Shown here: piece by piece, positions 14,038 through 14,111 of the stretch
How the letters are laid out: every line of letters starts with the position of its first letter
Numbering within the stretch: the stretch's first letter is position 1
DNA from: CAKRZE01 sp045617585
GTDB lineage: Bacteria > Bacillota > Clostridia > Oscillospirales > CAG-272
Direction of reading: 5' to 3'
Assembly (NCBI GenBank): GCA_045617585.1
Contig: JAZLIW010000005.1
Span: 1 to 14,111, forward strand
Length of the DNA: 14,111 nt
Translations under genes and position numbers: made by a program
The notes under the pieces: generated by a model
Told to the model about the DNA's origin: nothing
The model's input: the letters and a program-made list of their open reading frames with translations, nothing else
The model's database searches: none

Positions 14038-14111
14038 TGGGGATTTGTGTAACGGCAGCACGACAGACTCTGACTCTGTTTGAGGGGGTTCAAATCCCTC
14101 ATCCCCAGCCA
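14038..14111 (+). tRNA. tRNA-Gln, anticodon CUG
   Basis: The 74 bases fold as a full cloverleaf. The acceptor stem is TGGGGAT with ATCCCCA; the first pair U1-A72 and discriminator G73 are hallmarks of bacterial tRNA-Gln. The D stem is GTGT with GCAC. The anticodon stem is ACAGA with TCTGT around the loop CTCTGAC, giving anticodon CTG for codon CAG. The T stem is GGGGG with CCCTC (one G-U) around TTCAAAT. The variable region is short (TTGA). The 3' CCA is encoded and forms the last three bases of the window. More tRNA genes may follow beyond the edge. Confidence 0.95.

Overview
The window (about 14.1 kb, GC-rich genes separated by AT-rich control regions) looks like a chromosomal segment of an anaerobic Gram-positive bacterium, most likely an uncultured gut-type member of the Clostridia. 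The reasons are near-consensus housekeeping promoters (TTGACA-17-TATAAT), strong GGAGG-type ribosome binding sites, U-tailed hairpin terminators, secreted glycosidases with a lipobox or a membrane anchor, and a PerR/rubrerythrin/high-molecular-weight rubredoxin oxidative-stress locus. The taxonomic placement is inference from these traits.

Layout. (1) Positions 1-711, minus strand: the start of a partial gene with a UPF0280/ApbE-like signature, overlapping the 3' end of an AlkD-like DNA-alkylation-repeat gene. Both look truncated at their junction, the AlkD-like gene at its C-terminus and the UPF0280-like gene at its N-terminus, so this may be a deletion scar. (2) 776-4093, minus: a 1105-residue lipoprotein alpha-L-rhamnosidase (GH78), ended by a hairpin terminator and driven by a perfect consensus promoter. 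(3) 4183-6611, plus: a divergent two-gene ABC exporter operon (ATPase plus ABC-2-like permease) with a perfect palindrome over its transcription start and a strong terminator. (4) 6642-12117, plus: an operon of a giant secreted GH116/DUF608-type glycosidase (GH domain, PA14-like domain, two CBM6-like repeats, C-terminal membrane anchor) and a Gfo/Idh/MocA oxidoreductase, ended by a bidirectional terminator. (5) 12137-13936, minus: perR followed by one uninterrupted reading frame that joins flavin reductase, rubredoxin and a complete rubrerythrin, under a promoter carrying a PerR-box-like palindrome. (6) 13992-14111, plus: tRNA-Gln(CUG) with its own promoter, divergent from perR.

How the parts work together. 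Regions 2 and 4 point to extracellular removal of rhamnosyl and glucosyl-type residues from plant or host glycosides, with the oxidoreductase probably acting on a released sugar inside the cell. Region 5 is a self-contained peroxide/oxygen defence unit: PerR senses peroxide, and the flavin reductase-rubredoxin-rubrerythrin chain passes NAD(P)H electrons to a diiron peroxidase. The most unusual items are the fused Hrb-rubrerythrin frame, which has a good internal ribosome binding site, and the double truncation at the left edge. No CRISPR array, insertion sequence, phage gene or wholly unknown multigene system was seen.
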